A DNA stretch of 64,000 nt from Vibrio plantisponsor (GTDB lineage Bacteria > Pseudomonadota > Gammaproteobacteria > Enterobacterales > Vibrionaceae), in NCBI RefSeq assembly GCF_013041605.1, contig NZ_JABEQC010000015.1, positions 26,435 to 90,434 on the forward strand, in the 5' to 3' direction. The position numbers and the translations under genes are program-made. Position 1 is the first letter of the stretch; each line of letters begins with the position of its first letter. Shown here piece after piece: positions 17,029 through 25,406 of this stretch. The notes beneath the pieces are model-generated. The model ran no database searches. It was not told the DNA's origin and worked only from the letters and a program-made list of their open reading frames with translations.

Positions 17029-17048
17029 TTTCGGGAACGTTACCGAAA
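17029..17048. promoter_or_regulatory. LacI-type operator upstream of scrK (ScrR site 1)
   Basis: TTTCGGGAAC/GTTACCGAAA is an inverted repeat with 9 of 10 positions symmetric around the central CG typical of LacI-family operators. It lies 50 bp before scrK. Closely similar sites precede scrB and scrA, so ScrR is the probable ligand. Confidence 0.8.
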
Positions 17049-17098
17049 ACTAAATTATACTAACCGCATTTGAAAATAAGATTCGATGGAGAGACACA

Positions 17099-18019
17099 AT
17101 GAATACTGTGTGGGTAACAGGCGACGCTGTCGTTGATTTAATTCCTGACGGGGAAAACCATTATCTCAAATGCCCAGGCGGAGCTCCGGCAAACGTCGCA
17201 GTGGCGATAGCGCGTCTTGGTGGTCAAAGTGCGTTCTTTGGCAGAGTGGGAAATGACCCGCTGGGAAGATTTATGAACCAGACGCTTTCACAAGAACAAG
17301 TGGATAGCCGCTATCTTATCTTGGATAACGACCAGCGCACGTCTACAGTGGTGGTCGATCTGGATGACAGCGGCGAACGCAGCTTCACTTTCATGGTGAA
17401 ACCGAGCGCGGACCAGTTTCTGCAAACCAGTGACATCCCAAACTTCAAACAGGGTGACTGGCTGCATGTATGCTCTATTGCTCTGGCGAATGAACCTAGC
17501 CGAAGCAGTACTTTTGAAGCGATTGAACGAATTAAAAAGGCTGGCGGAAGCTTTAGCTTCGACCCTAACCTTCGTCCGGAAGTCTGGCAGAAACCGCAAG
17601 AGATGATTGCAACAGTGATGCATGCAGTAGCGAACGCTGATGTGGTTAAGTTTTCAGAAGAAGAACTTACCTTGCTTACACAGACCGACTCCATCGAACA
17701 AGGTTTGAATGCCATTAAAGCGTTGGAGATTCCTTTGGTGATCATCACTCAAGGCGCTAAAGGTGCACTTGTCGTGACCAAGGAAAGCCAAACACTCGTC
17801 AGCAGTAAAGTAGTGAAACCCGTTGATACCACGGGTGCTGGTGATGCCTTTGTCGGTGGATTGTTGTACCAGCTTTCTCAAACGCCAGACTGGCAAGAAG
17901 CAGAGAACATTGCTCTTGCTGTCGAATGTGCTCACGGCTGTGGTGCCTTAGCAACCACACAGAAGGGCGCAATGACGGCTTTACCAAATCAACAAGCGTT
18001 GAAAGCGTTCCTTGAGTAA
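17099..18019 (+). CDS. scrK: Fructokinase, PfkB family
   Basis: 306 residues. The PfkB signature 1 region is GGAPANVAVAIARLGG (near 24-39), and the ATP-binding/catalytic motif DTTGAGDAFVGG places the catalytic base at Asp249. It phosphorylates the free fructose released when ScrB splits sucrose-6-phosphate, feeding fructose-6-phosphate into glycolysis. The start has GGAGAG seven bases upstream. It is transcribed on its own, toward scrB, and the two genes share a terminator between their ends. Repression by ScrR through the operator at 17029 is likely. Confidence 0.93.
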   Translation: MNTVWVTGDAVVDLIPDGENHYLKCPGGAPANVAVAIARLGGQSAFFGRVGNDPLGRFMNQTLSQEQVDSRYLILDNDQRTSTVVVDLDDSGERSFTFMVKPSADQFLQTSDIPNFKQGDWLHVCSIALANEPSRSSTFEAIERIKKAGGSFSFDPNLRPEVWQKPQEMIATVMHAVANADVVKFSEEELTLLTQTDSIEQGLNAIKALEIPLVIITQGAKGALVVTKESQTLVSSKVVKPVDTTGAGDAFVGGLLYQLSQTPDWQEAENIALAVECAHGCGALATTQKGAMTALPNQQALKAFLE

Positions 18020-18049
18020 GCATTTAAAATAAGCGTTTTTAAATACAAC

Positions 18050-18080
18050 AAAGCCACCTATTACTAGGTGGCTTTCGTTT
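18050..18080. terminator. Bidirectional terminator between scrK and scrB
   Basis: A perfect 11-bp stem, AAAGCCACCTA (18050-18060) with TAGGTGGCTTT (18065-18075) and a 4-base loop, lies between two convergent genes. T-rich tracts follow on the plus side, and a shorter T-rich tract follows on the minus side. Confidence 0.85.
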
Positions 18081-18113
18081 ATCGGGCTTTAGTTTCTCTT
18101 TATCTACTCTCAG

Positions 18114-19751
18114 CTAGACAGCAGGAGCAAATGTCGATTCCACGACCGATTTCAAAGGTGCAAACTCAGCACTGACGTTCGCTCCTTCTAAAATAATTTG
18201 TGTTGCTGACTCTGGCGTAAAGACCCTACCCGTCATCACATGTTCACCATGGTTGATAAACACTTCCAGCGATGAGTTATCGGCCAGTATCTGCAAATGT
18301 ACCGCTTTGTCAGTATCTAACGGCAGCTCACGAATGACATCACCTTCTCGAATTTGAGTTTGGCTTCGGTCGAAACGAAGTACACCTTTATCTGTATCAA
18401 GCTGCAACTTCACACCATAGTTGTCGTCAGACATCAGTGTAAGAGCACTTCCCCAAGGCAGTTCAACGTTAAGCTCAAAGCTTTTGGTTTGTGCATCGAC
18501 AGGACTGATTCCCAGCTCCAAACTTGATACCGACTCTCTAAGCTCCGCAAGCTCACAAATTGGAGTTTGGACAATCTTGCCATTCTCCCATTTAAGCTCT
18601 CTTAATGCGGTGAGCTGGTGTATCCAGCCATTGTCACAACTTGGCTGGTTAACTTCATCGGGCAACCCCATCCAACCGACCATAACTCTTCGGCCGTCTT
18701 CTGTTTCCATGCTTTGTGGTGCATAGAAATCAAAACCCGCATCCAGTTTCCAACCTTCAAGGAAATGAATTTTCCCTTCACTATCCTGCTCAACATGATA
18801 AATGCGATTTTGGTGCTCAATCGTATGTTTCGGGTTATCGGATTTAATACCTTGTGGTCCAAATACAAAAAACAGGTCACCGTTCAGCTCAAACATATCT
18901 GGGCATTCCCACATATAGCCAAAAGGTGCGATTTCATCACCATAGAGGGAATCAAAATCCCAGTTCATTAAATCATTTGAATGATATACAGCCAACCGAC
19001 CTTGCAGATCGGTAGTTTGCGCCCCTAGTAGCATGTGCCACTTGTTTTGGCGATAGAGTATTTTAGGGTCGCGGAAGTGTTCAGTAACACCAGCTGGTAA
19101 GGTGCGAATCACAGGCCCCAGTTTCTCAGCCGTATTGTCTTCGCTCAAACGAGCGACACATTGCATTGTTTGTCTCTGACGATCATGTCCCAAACGAGTG
19201 TTGCCAGTATAGAAAAGCAGTAACTCCCCGTCATGGCTTACGGCATGGCCAGAAAATACACCATGGCTATCAAACCAGTCTGAAGGCGTGAGAGCAATGG
19301 ATTGCCAATTCCAATTGACCAAATTGCGGCTTTTTAAAAGCACCCAGTATTTATCTTTATGCTCACAAGCATAGGGATACCACTGATAGAACAAGTAGTA
19401 TTCACCATTGTGGTAAACAAACCCGTTGGGATCATTTAACAGACCTTGTGGTGGGGAGATGTGCCATTGTGGGCGATAACTGCAAGTCGTAGGTTGCAGA
19501 TGTTGTTGTGCTGATGCTATTTGCTTCTTGGCAATCAAACGACCTAAGGAAGCCAAATCCTCATCACTGATGTCCACTCTTGGCATGGATAGCTGCCACT
19601 CTCCTAACACGGACTCTGCTTGCACAGAATCGGGACAGGGCAATACTTTTTGAGCATCTTTAACGGCAACAACCACTCGCCCTTGGGGAGACAAAATACG
19701 TACGATGTTATCAACACCACCAGCGAGTTCGATAAGGAATTGTAGAGACAT
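18114..19751 (-). CDS. scrB: Sucrose-6-phosphate hydrolase, GH32
   Basis: 545 residues. The GH32 catalytic core starts near 95 and shows the three acidic motifs: LLNDPNG with nucleophile Asp107, FRDPK (226-230) with the transition-state stabiliser, and WECPD with the acid/base Glu282. A beta-sandwich domain follows. It hydrolyses the sucrose-6-phosphate delivered by the PTS to glucose-6-phosphate and fructose. An N-terminal extension of about 90 residues precedes the core and looks like a degenerate PTS EIIB domain (see findings). The ATG at 19751 has AGGTAAG before it, and a ScrR-type operator lies 56 bp upstream. Confidence 0.93.
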   Translation of the reverse strand: MSLQFLIELAGGVDNIVRILSPQGRVVVAVKDAQKVLPCPDSVQAESVLGEWQLSMPRVDISDEDLASLGRLIAKKQIASAQQHLQPTTCSYRPQWHISPPQGLLNDPNGFVYHNGEYYLFYQWYPYACEHKDKYWVLLKSRNLVNWNWQSIALTPSDWFDSHGVFSGHAVSHDGELLLFYTGNTRLGHDRQRQTMQCVARLSEDNTAEKLGPVIRTLPAGVTEHFRDPKILYRQNKWHMLLGAQTTDLQGRLAVYHSNDLMNWDFDSLYGDEIAPFGYMWECPDMFELNGDLFFVFGPQGIKSDNPKHTIEHQNRIYHVEQDSEGKIHFLEGWKLDAGFDFYAPQSMETEDGRRVMVGWMGLPDEVNQPSCDNGWIHQLTALRELKWENGKIVQTPICELAELRESVSSLELGISPVDAQTKSFELNVELPWGSALTLMSDDNYGVKLQLDTDKGVLRFDRSQTQIREGDVIRELPLDTDKAVHLQILADNSSLEVFINHGEHVMTGRVFTPESATQIILEGANVSAEFAPLKSVVESTFAPAV

Positions 19752-19806
19752 AGTCTTACCTAGTTAAATTCTAGCGAAAACGAAAACAGCCATTTTCTGA
19801 AAATTA

Positions 19807-19826
19807 TTTCGGGAACGTTCTCAAAA
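19807..19826. promoter_or_regulatory. LacI-type operator upstream of scrB (ScrR site 2)
   Basis: TTTCGGGAAC/GTTCTCAAAA, centred on the same AACGTT core as the sites before scrK and scrA. The left arm is identical to that of site 1. It lies 56 bp upstream of the scrB start. Confidence 0.8.
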
Positions 19827-19894
19827 TATAAAACAACCATTAAATTAGCAAGTATTTAAGCGAATAGATGAAGAAAGAGTCTGGTTAGTGTGAA

Positions 19895-19913
19895 GCTGGG
19901 CACAAAGCCCAGC
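19895..19913 (-). terminator. Possible weak terminator after scrR
   Basis: A 7-bp GC-rich hairpin, GCTGGGC with GCCCAGC and a 5-base loop, 18 bp beyond the scrR stop. There is no good T tract on the minus strand, so termination may be leaky or the hairpin may only stabilise the mRNA. Confidence 0.4.
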
Positions 19914-19931
19914 CATAATTGAGGAAGGAAT

Positions 19932-20918
19932 CTAGCAGGTTTCGCGGTTTATATTTTGGAAAGTCAGTACGACTTTACTCATCTCCTGCCCTTTGCCAGC
20001 AATACGCTCTAACAGCATTTTGGCAGCATTTTCCCCAGCTTTATCAAAGGCATAATTGAAGGTAGATAGACTGGGCGTACTAACTGAAGAAAGCTCATCA
20101 TTACCCACACCGAGTACTTTAATCTGTTTGCCCACTTTAACGCCTTGCTCTTGCAAAGCTCGGATAGCACCTAGAGCTATCCTGTCGGTGGCACAAAACA
20201 AACCGTCCATATCCGGAAATGCTTTCAGTTGTTGCTTCGCTAGTCGATATCCCGACTCAATGGAAAAGTCACCGTGAGCATGGAATAACAGCGATAGTTG
20301 ATTAAAGCTTAATGATTGCTCTAAGCCTTGTGAACGCTGGATATCTACAGCAATGTCGTCCGCTTGCACACCGATAAAACCGATGCGTTTGCATCCTGCC
20401 GCCACTAAACGATTCCCCGCTTCAAAACCAACCCGCGTATCATCGTGGACCACACTTGGTATGTTATAAAGCGAACCGTCTTGACCGACGAGCACGACGG
20501 GCACATTGGAATTCTGGATTGCTTTAACCAGCGGCGCATCTAGATGTGTCGCGTAGAAAATGATTCCTTCGACACGTTTCTGGTTAAATATCTGAATATA
20601 TTCAAGTTCTTTTTCGTGAACCTGATGAGTATTCGCCAGCAGAACGTGTTTTCCCGCTTGTTCAAAAATGGCTGTTAAACCATCAACGCCTTGCGCTGTG
20701 GCATGCGAGCTGACGCGCGGAACAATCACCCCGACTAAATTCGTCTTCTGAGATTTTAAGTCTTTTGCGACCTGATTAACGACGTAACCGCACTCTTTAA
20801 CAGCCTGTAACACCTTGATTTTTGTTGATTCTTTAACGCCATACTCGTTGTTAATAACACGAGATACCGTAGATTTCGATACACCAGATAATCTAGCGAC
20901 GTCGTGCAAACTTGCCAT
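19932..20918 (-). CDS. scrR: Sucrose operon repressor, LacI family
   Basis: 328 residues. The N-terminal LacI helix-turn-helix is ASLHDVARLSGVSKSTVSRV, followed by the hinge helix with the central AKDL segment. A periplasmic-binding-protein-like sugar domain follows, with GVIVPRVSSH and the C-terminal VGNDELSSVSTPSLSTF. It sits between scrB and scrA and is the natural regulator of the three matching operators at 17029, 19807 and 21092. No matching site was found directly at its own start, so autoregulation is not evident. The ATG at 20918 has AGGG at a good distance. Confidence 0.9.
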   Translation of the reverse strand: MASLHDVARLSGVSKSTVSRVINNEYGVKESTKIKVLQAVKECGYVVNQVAKDLKSQKTNLVGVIVPRVSSHATAQGVDGLTAIFEQAGKHVLLANTHQVHEKELEYIQIFNQKRVEGIIFYATHLDAPLVKAIQNSNVPVVLVGQDGSLYNIPSVVHDDTRVGFEAGNRLVAAGCKRIGFIGVQADDIAVDIQRSQGLEQSLSFNQLSLLFHAHGDFSIESGYRLAKQQLKAFPDMDGLFCATDRIALGAIRALQEQGVKVGKQIKVLGVGNDELSSVSTPSLSTFNYAFDKAGENAAKMLLERIAGKGQEMSKVVLTFQNINRETC

Positions 20919-21253
20919 AAAGTACCCTACTCAGATCAAATTGGGATTGATTGCAAACTTATCTGCATTCTTCGATTTATATATCGTGATTCTACCCTTG
21001 TTTTTGGCATTCTCACCCACCCTTTTGGCGATCATCTTCACAATATTCACCGTTTACTTTTGACCATGAGCATTTTTTTAACAAGAATCAATCTTGCAAA
21101 CGTTCCCAAAACAACAATTAAGAACCAATTTTTAATCTACCCAGTCAATCGGGCTTGCAGAAAGAACACAGATGAGCGACAACCAGTGACCAAACTGCAA
21201 CTTAAAGTGAGACGGGTATCTATACTGACTATTAACATGAAACGGGGTGAGTT
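20919..21253. other. Intergenic region between scrR and scrA
   Basis: 335 bases without a convincing gene. It carries the divergent promoters of scrR and scrA and the operator at 21092. Open frames that cross it have no ribosome site, no family resemblance and an AT-rich composition, so I treat them as chance. Confidence 0.6.
21092..21111. promoter_or_regulatory. LacI-type operator upstream of scrA (ScrR site 3)
   Basis: TCTTGCAAAC/GTTCCCAAAA, 7 of 10 positions symmetric around CG and matching the other two scr operators in its AACGTT centre. It lies 142 bp before the scrA start, so the promoter is probably well upstream of the gene. Confidence 0.65.
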
Positions 21254-22693
21254 ATGGACTATCCAGTCATAGCAAAACAGCTTCTCGAGCATTTGGGCGG
21301 TAAGTCCAACATCCAAGCTTTAGCGCACTGTGCTACACGCTTACGCTTAGCATTGAAAGACGATGCTTTAATTGATGAAGCCGCAATTGAGTCGCTTGAA
21401 GGCGTGAAAGGACAATTTAAAGTTGCTGGTCAGTACCAGATTATTTTCGGCTCTGGCATCGTAAACCAAGTTTACGCTGAGATGGCTAAACTAACCGGTA
21501 TGAGCGAAATGTCGACCAGCGACGTAGCAAGTGCTGGCGCAGAAAAACAAAACATTGTGCAACGTGCAGTGAAAGGACTTTCAGATATCTTTGTTCCGAT
21601 TATCCCTGCTATTGTAGCTGGCGGTCTGTTGATGGGTTTGTTCAACGTATTGACGGCGCAAGGTCTATTTATAGACGGACAATCGCTGATTGACGCAAAC
21701 CCAGGTTTGGCTGATCTCGCTAGCATGATTAACACTTTTGCTAACGCCCCTTTTGTATACCTTCCGGTATTGCTAGCATTCTCAGCTTCTCGTAAGTTTG
21801 GCGGTAACCCTTTCCTTGGCGCAGCCCTTGGTATGTTGATGGTTCACCCAGATCTTCTCAATGGTTGGGGATTCGGTAGCGCATCGGTTTCGGGAACGGT
21901 ACCCACTTGGAACATTCTTGGTCTAGAAATTCAAAAAGTAGGTTACCAAGGTTCAGTTCTACCTGTACTGGTATCAGCATTCATCCTTGCCAACGTTGAA
22001 AATGGTCTGCGTAAGTTTATTCCATCAGTGTTGGATAACCTTCTTACACCTATGCTGGCAATTTTCATCACAGGTTTTCTAACCTTCACTTTGGTAGGCC
22101 CTATAACTCGTGATGTTGGTTTCATGCTTGGTGATGGTCTGAACTGGCTATACGATTCTGCAGGTTTTGTTGGTGGCGCGCTATTTGGCTTCATCTATGC
22201 ACCATTCGTAATTACAGGTATGCACCACAGCTTTATCGCAATCGAAACTCAGCTTCTTGCAGATATTGCAGTAACGGGCGGTACGTTCATCTTCCCTATC
22301 GCGGCAATGTCTAACGTAGCACAAGGTGCAGCGGCGCTGGCGGTGGGCTTCAGCACTAAAGATATCAAGCTAAAAGGGATTGCTATTCCTTCAGGAGTTA
22401 CAGCGCTACTTGGTATTACTGAACCAGCGATGTTTGGTGTGAACCTTAAACTACGCTATCCGTTTATTGCAGCCATCACAGGTGCAGCAGTATCGAGCGC
22501 ATTTATCACACTGTTCAACGTAAAAGCTCAAGCACTAGGTGCAGCGGGTTTACCGGGTATTATCTCTATCACTCCAGACAAAATTAGCTACTACGTTGTA
22601 GGCATGGCAATTTCGTTTGCAGTGGCATTCGGTATGACCATCCTTCTAGGTATGCGTGCGAAAGCAAAACAAAATACCCAAGCGTTAGCGTAA
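21254..22693 (+). CDS. scrA: PTS sucrose transporter, EIIBC
   Basis: 479 residues. The N-terminal EIIB domain has the phosphorylated Cys26 in AHCATRLRLAL. The C-terminal EIIC membrane domain (about 105-470) has about ten hydrophobic segments and the conserved GITEPAMFGVNLKLRYPF near 395. No EIIA domain is present, so phosphate must come from a separate EIIA, normally the glucose enzyme Crr encoded elsewhere. It imports sucrose and phosphorylates it to sucrose-6-phosphate, the ScrB substrate. GGGGTGAG precedes the ATG, and a strong terminator follows. Confidence 0.93.
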   Translation: MDYPVIAKQLLEHLGGKSNIQALAHCATRLRLALKDDALIDEAAIESLEGVKGQFKVAGQYQIIFGSGIVNQVYAEMAKLTGMSEMSTSDVASAGAEKQNIVQRAVKGLSDIFVPIIPAIVAGGLLMGLFNVLTAQGLFIDGQSLIDANPGLADLASMINTFANAPFVYLPVLLAFSASRKFGGNPFLGAALGMLMVHPDLLNGWGFGSASVSGTVPTWNILGLEIQKVGYQGSVLPVLVSAFILANVENGLRKFIPSVLDNLLTPMLAIFITGFLTFTLVGPITRDVGFMLGDGLNWLYDSAGFVGGALFGFIYAPFVITGMHHSFIAIETQLLADIAVTGGTFIFPIAAMSNVAQGAAALAVGFSTKDIKLKGIAIPSGVTALLGITEPAMFGVNLKLRYPFIAAITGAAVSSAFITLFNVKAQALGAAGLPGIISITPDKISYYVVGMAISFAVAFGMTILLGMRAKAKQNTQALA

Positions 22694-22720
22694 TCCCCCT
22701 CAATTATTACGCTTTATATT

Positions 22721-22748
22721 GCCCACTACTTTTGTAGTGGGCATTTTT
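22721..22748 (+). terminator. Intrinsic terminator after scrA
   Basis: GCCCACTAC (22721-22729) pairs with GTAGTGGGC (22734-22742) around a TTTT loop and is followed by ATTTTTA. Confidence 0.9.
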
Positions 22749-22771
22749 ATTTTTGCAGACTGGCTGAATAA

Positions 22772-23143
22772 CTATGAAAGGGCTGCGATGATTTGTGGAC
22801 GGAAGATAAAAAACACTGCGCCCAACAAGCAAAGACCAGCCCAAACGAAATCCATTCTAAAGGGTTCTTTCATATAGATAAGCGCAAAAGGAACAAACAC
22901 AGTTAGCGTGATCACTTCCTGCAATATTTTCAACTGCCCAAGATTTAATACGGTGTAACCAATACGGTTAGCCGGCACCTGAAAGAGATACTCAAACAGC
23001 GCAATTCCCCAGCTTAGCAAGGCTGCAATAATCCACGGCTTGTGGCTCAATTCACGCAGATGGGCATACCAAGCGAACGTCATGAAGACATTGCTGATGA
23101 GCAATAAACCAATCGTGATTAACATCGGAGGGATAGCGAACAT
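22772..23143 (-). CDS. DMT-superfamily small membrane protein (DUF486)
   Basis: 123 residues with four hydrophobic segments: about 5-24, 37-54, 72-90 and 98-117. This is the size and layout of DUF486 proteins, which are distant relatives of the drug/metabolite (EamA/SMR) transporters. Marks include FAWYAHLR, FEYLFQVPANRIG and LKILQEVITL. It is monocistronic, convergent with scrA, and has no regulator next to it. The substrate is unknown; the family name does not imply drug export. Confidence 0.8.
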   Translation of the reverse strand: MFAIPPMLITIGLLLISNVFMTFAWYAHLRELSHKPWIIAALLSWGIALFEYLFQVPANRIGYTVLNLGQLKILQEVITLTVFVPFALIYMKEPFRMDFVWAGLCLLGAVFFIFRPQIIAALS

Positions 23144-23228
23144 TCAATAAAACTCCACGCAAATTTAGCGACATTATTTGCGCGGAGTGTGCTACTAACA
23201 AACGCTTTTAGCAATAGGGGTCATACTG

Positions 23229-24494
23229 TTACTTGGTTGAAAAATTGATTCGAACGTCGCGGCCATCAGCGAACTCTTCAATCGTAAAATCCCATTGATA
23301 GTGGCTTACGATTCTATTCGTTAGTTCAAGGCCTAAACCAAACCCAAGTTGGTTTTGAGTATCACCACAACTTTCGTCTCGGTTCATGATAGTGACTTGT
23401 GAACCAGACTGCTCTATCACCACTCTGCCACGCAAGGTATGTTGATAAGCATTTCTAATCAGGTTGCTGAGTACGATACGGCTCATGGTGGCAGGTAATT
23501 CAATGACACCGCCGGACAGGCTTACCTCAACATTGACGTCTTTGTCCTTAATCAGATAGTTCAAGTCTTGGCACAACTGCTTTATCAATTCACCGAGGTT
23601 GACTTGCGTCAGTTGCAACTCTTTGTGTCGCCCTCTGTTGAGCCACAGCAAGGTATCGCAGAGATCGGTCATGGTCACACCCGCTCTCAATATGCGTTCC
23701 AGCACTTCTTTCTGCTTTTCAATCGAATTGGGTTTATCGACCAGTTTCGCCATTAGCTCGGTATTACTACGAACCACAGCAATAGGCGTTCTAAGCTCAT
23801 GGCTCGCATGTGCCAAAAACTTGTGTTCGCGGTGTAATGTTTCTTCAACCGAAGACAAGCTGTTCTTTACAATCATTGCCAACCGATTGAGTTCGTTATA
23901 TTGGAAGTCAGGCATAGGGCGATTAAGTTGACAAGGCGTCAACGTTTTCGCCCACTTAGCTAAACGTTCTATAGGATTGGCAACCAATTGACCGACAAAA
24001 TACATACACACTGCGAAGAGAGTTAACGCTATCGCTGCGTAGATAAGGATCTGGCATAAATGAGGAAGCTTATCTTTGTTGAGACGAGCGCTAAGATCAG
24101 CCACCTCAAGCTCATCGATAATGCGTGAGATATAGAGAACTTCATTGTCACTTCGTTCATATCGAAGCAAAAACATGGCTCTATTCGGTTCCGAATACCA
24201 ATGATCTCGATAAACTCGTTTATTGAAATCCAGATGCTTGGTTGGCTTTGCAAACACTTGTCGGATTTCCAGAGTGACATCTTCCCATTGTCGAACCACT
24301 TGAAAACCGAGAATGTTTTTTTCCGATTCAACAGAAGTAAAACGACCGATTTCCTGCATGTTAATTCGCAGTCCGCTGTCCAGACCTTTCTCAAAGTAGT
24401 TCGCAGTGAGCGTAGAGAAACCCAAAACCGTGATGGTTGCCATTCCCATAATTGTGCAGACGATGAATATTTTTAGACTACGACGAACTTTCAT
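23229..24494 (-). CDS. Two-component sensor histidine kinase
   Basis: 421 residues from the ATG at 24494, which forms an ATGA overlap with the response-regulator stop; the longer upstream frame is not used. TM1 is about 10-27, then a periplasmic domain of about 110 residues, TM2 about 147-170, a HAMP-like linker, and HisKA with FLAHASHELRTP (phospho-His232). The HATPase domain has the N box NLIRNAYQHT and the G2 box GFGLGLELTN. The usual DxGxG (G1) box is replaced by a short NRDESCG segment, so the ATP lid is unusual. The signal is unknown; it forms an operon with the OmpR-type regulator upstream. Confidence 0.9.
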   Translation of the reverse strand: MKVRRSLKIFIVCTIMGMATITVLGFSTLTANYFEKGLDSGLRINMQEIGRFTSVESEKNILGFQVVRQWEDVTLEIRQVFAKPTKHLDFNKRVYRDHWYSEPNRAMFLLRYERSDNEVLYISRIIDELEVADLSARLNKDKLPHLCQILIYAAIALTLFAVCMYFVGQLVANPIERLAKWAKTLTPCQLNRPMPDFQYNELNRLAMIVKNSLSSVEETLHREHKFLAHASHELRTPIAVVRSNTELMAKLVDKPNSIEKQKEVLERILRAGVTMTDLCDTLLWLNRGRHKELQLTQVNLGELIKQLCQDLNYLIKDKDVNVEVSLSGGVIELPATMSRIVLSNLIRNAYQHTLRGRVVIEQSGSQVTIMNRDESCGDTQNQLGFGLGLELTNRIVSHYQWDFTIEEFADGRDVRINFSTK

Positions 24495-25168
24495 GGCGCT
24501 TCCTGAGAAGTGATAGCAAAGCCAAAACCCGGAATTGTTTGAATTAAAGGTGCCCAATCATTCTGGTCGACCTGCTTTCTCAGGTTGAAAATGTGCACTT
24601 TTAAACTGTTGCTGTCCGGTTGTTCATCACCCCAAACTGTATGAATGATTCTTTCTCTAGAGACACCAGACGGGTATTCTCTCATCAATATTTCAAGAAT
24701 TTTCAAGGCAATAGGAGAAAGTTTAAGCAGTGTCCCGGCTCTGGTTGCTTGGCGGTGACTGAGATCGAGTTCCAGATCGGCAATCACAAGTTTAGAAACT
24801 TGCCCGCTGCGACGTTTGGCCAGCACTTTCATGCGAACCAAAAGCTCTTCCATTGCAAACGGCTTCACCAGATAGTCATCCGCGCCGCGACTAAAACCTT
24901 GCAGCTTGTCGTCAAGAGTATCGCGAGCTGTCAGCATCAAAACAGGCGTTTCAACACCATTGTTGCGAATGCGTTCGCAGACTACCAAACCTTCAACTTT
25001 AGGCAGGTTAAGGTCGAGAATAATAACGTCGTAGCGATTAGACATAATCAGGTTATAACCAACCTGACCATCGGAAGCGTAGTCACAATCGATATCTTCC
25101 AATGACATATAGTCAATTAATGCCGTAGCAAGATCCAAATCATCTTCTACTAATAATGCCTTTAACAT
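24491..25168 (-). CDS. OmpR-family response regulator
   Basis: 225 residues. The receiver domain has the acidic pair in LLVEDD (8-10), phospho-acceptor Asp52 (IILDLNLP) and Lys102 (YLVKPF). The C-terminal winged helix (about 130-222) ends in SLKVHIFNLRKQVD and QTIPGFGFAI. It is the first gene of the operon and shares four bases with the kinase gene. It resembles QseB/PmrA-type regulators, but no target gene can be read from the sequence. The next gene is the siderophore receptor, whose own terminator separates it. Confidence 0.92.
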   Translation of the reverse strand: MLKALLVEDDLDLATALIDYMSLEDIDCDYASDGQVGYNLIMSNRYDVIILDLNLPKVEGLVVCERIRNNGVETPVLMLTARDTLDDKLQGFSRGADDYLVKPFAMEELLVRMKVLAKRRSGQVSKLVIADLELDLSHRQATRAGTLLKLSPIALKILEILMREYPSGVSRERIIHTVWGDEQPDSNSLKVHIFNLRKQVDQNDWAPLIQTIPGFGFAITSQEAP

Positions 25169-25331
25169 TTGCCGAACCTAACCTTCCTAACGCAACTTTA
25201 CCGTTCGATGCCAAAACAGAAACGCCAAGGATACTATTTTAGCTACCCATCGTATAACGGTTCGGCGAATCTAATTCACAAATAACACTTTTAACAGCTA
25301 GCACACTAAATCATCCGAAGTTAAGGAGAGG

Positions 25332-25365
25332 TTAAAACACAAACGCCCGACATTCGTCGGGCGTT
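25332..25365 (-). terminator. Intrinsic terminator after the siderophore receptor gene
   Basis: AACGCCCGAC (25342-25351) pairs with GTCGGGCGTT (25356-25365) over a 4-base loop. On the minus strand it continues into a T-rich tract (TTTGTGTTTT). Confidence 0.8.
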
Positions 25366-25406
25366 GAACATTAATATTGATTAACTTCTCGAGTTAGAAA
25401 TCGTAG

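Noticed and set aside
20904..21272. Open reading frame of about 120 codons across the scrR-scrA spacer
   Set aside because: It overlaps the scrR start, lacks a ribosome site, has no recognisable domain and runs across the scr operator. Judged to be chance.
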